A DNA stretch of 22,457 nt, taken from positions 1 through 22,457 of the forward strand of contig JAITMN010000188.1 of the NCBI GenBank assembly GCA_031277355.1. The letters run 5' to 3'. The notes under the pieces were generated by a model. It worked only from the letters and a program-made list of their open reading frames with translations. It was not told where the DNA came from and did no database searches. Shown one piece after another: positions 22,014-22,457 of this stretch. The stretch is from Nevskiaceae bacterium. Lineage in GTDB: Bacteria; Pseudomonadota; Gammaproteobacteria; Steroidobacterales; Steroidobacteraceae. Within the stretch, counting starts at the first letter, position 1. Every line of letters begins with the position of its first letter. The translations under genes and the position numbers were made by a program.

Positions 22014-22041
22014 CGAGGATGTCAAACCCACTACAATGGCG

Positions 22042-22046
22042 AAGGA
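22042..22046 (+). promoter_or_regulatory. Shine-Dalgarno of the rRNA methyltransferase gene
   Basis: AAGGA, seven bases before ATG 22054; it favours that start over the in-frame ATG 22036, which would add six residues. Confidence 0.65.
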
Positions 22047-22053
22047 ACTCACT

Positions 22054-22457
22054 ATGACAGAATCAGACCAGCCACCCCAACTCGTGTTGCGCCGGCACGA
22101 GGATCGCCGTATTCGCGCCGGGCACGGCTGGGTGTTCTCGAATGAAATCGACACGGCGGCCAGCCCGCTTTCGGGCATTGCTGCCGGTGATGCGGTGCGC
22201 ATCGTCGATCATCGCGGGCAATTCGTCGGCCATGCGCTCGCCAATCCGCATGCGCTGATCTGCGCGCGTATTTTCAGCCGTGAGCCTTCGCAGAGCATTG
22301 GCCCGGCGCTGTTCGCGGATCGTCTGGCCGACGCGCTGCGGCTGCGTGAGCGCTATGTGGGCGGCGAGCACTACCGGCTGGTCTATGGCGAGTCCGATGG
22401 CTTGCCCGGCCTGATCGTGGATCGCTACGGCGATGTGCTGATCGCCCAATCAGCCAC
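22054..22457 (+). CDS. rlmI: Class I SAM-dependent rRNA methyltransferase, RlmI-like (partial, 3' end outside window)
   Basis: The first 134 codons of a 23S rRNA cytosine-C5 methyltransferase-type protein. An N-terminal PUA-like RNA-binding domain is visible: LVLRRHEDRRIRAGHGWVFS (10-29), then GDAVRIVDHRGQFVGHALAN, which matches the PUA fold of RlmI. The linker motif YGESDGLPGLIVDRYGD (about 112-128) introduces the catalytic domain, which lies outside the window. E. coli RlmI modifies C1962; the family also contains paralogues, so the exact target base is an assumption. It is divergent from the DUF255 gene, with 40 bp between the two start codons. Confidence 0.9.
   Translation, partial: MTESDQPPQLVLRRHEDRRIRAGHGWVFSNEIDTAASPLSGIAAGDAVRIVDHRGQFVGHALANPHALICARIFSREPSQSIGPALFADRLADALRLRERYVGGEHYRLVYGESDGLPGLIVDRYGDVLIAQSA

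Noticed and set aside
22014..22202. N-terminal extension of the DUF255 protein by 63 residues
   Set aside because: It would overlap the start of the divergent rRNA methyltransferase gene, and the family begins at MSDTAPRVHRNRL.

Overview
The window is a GC-rich bacterial chromosome segment, most likely from a gammaproteobacterium. The host guess rests on cmoA (a largely gammaproteobacterial tRNA-modification gene), a HemL with an EPLPAN-type motif that I associate with Xanthomonadales-like bacteria, a fused CysG, and a four-cysteine APS-type CysH. Genes are packed tightly, with many 1-8 bp overlaps. No gap exceeds about 160 bp, so there is no gene-free stretch of 300 bp or more. I saw no tRNA, rRNA, CRISPR array, transposase or integrase.

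Left housekeeping part (1-11183). A heme pair, hemB-hemL, runs leftward (hemL is cut by the window edge). Divergent from it, rightward, are cmoA and a membrane isoprenylcysteine-methyltransferase-like gene. Next comes a cysteine-assimilation block: cysH (APS reductase), cysG (siroheme synthase) and a PLP cysteine synthase. A MacAB-type exporter follows: adaptor with an unusual LTxxQ insertion, separate ATPase, separate permease. Then come a small membrane protein, a DUF486 protein whose best start is CTG, and a HIT-like protein.

Central island (about 11132-19155). This is an 8 kb cluster of lower GC that encodes a dialkylresorcinol/flexirubin-type pathway. Leftward: a DarA-like flavodoxin-fold enzyme, a DarB-like KAS III ketosynthase, a 136-residue unknown, a BtrH-like acyltransferase, an ABC ATPase, an ABC-2 permease and an acyl carrier protein. 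Rightward and divergent: an intact ketosynthase (C-H-H) overlapping a nucleophile-less chain-length-factor-like partner. My reading is that KS/CLF makes a beta-ketoacyl chain on the ACP, DarB joins two chains into a cyclohexanedione, DarA aromatises it, BtrH may acylate the product and the ABC pair exports it. The cluster has no ketoreductase or dehydratase of its own.

The island is flanked by a 25 bp direct repeat (24/25 identical). The left copy lies inside the 3' part of the HIT-like gene. The right copy reads in the same frame as a short HIT C-terminus with its own stop. This looks like an insertion scar: the cluster went into the end of the HIT gene, which was probably once the direct convergent neighbour of the TSUP gene at 19180.

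Right housekeeping part (19180-22457). A TSUP (TauE/SafE) permease and a thioredoxin-fold DUF255 protein run leftward. Divergent from them is the start of an RlmI-like rRNA methyltransferase, cut by the window edge. A recurring feature of the window is non-AUG initiation: two likely CTG starts, one possible ATC start and three TTG starts.
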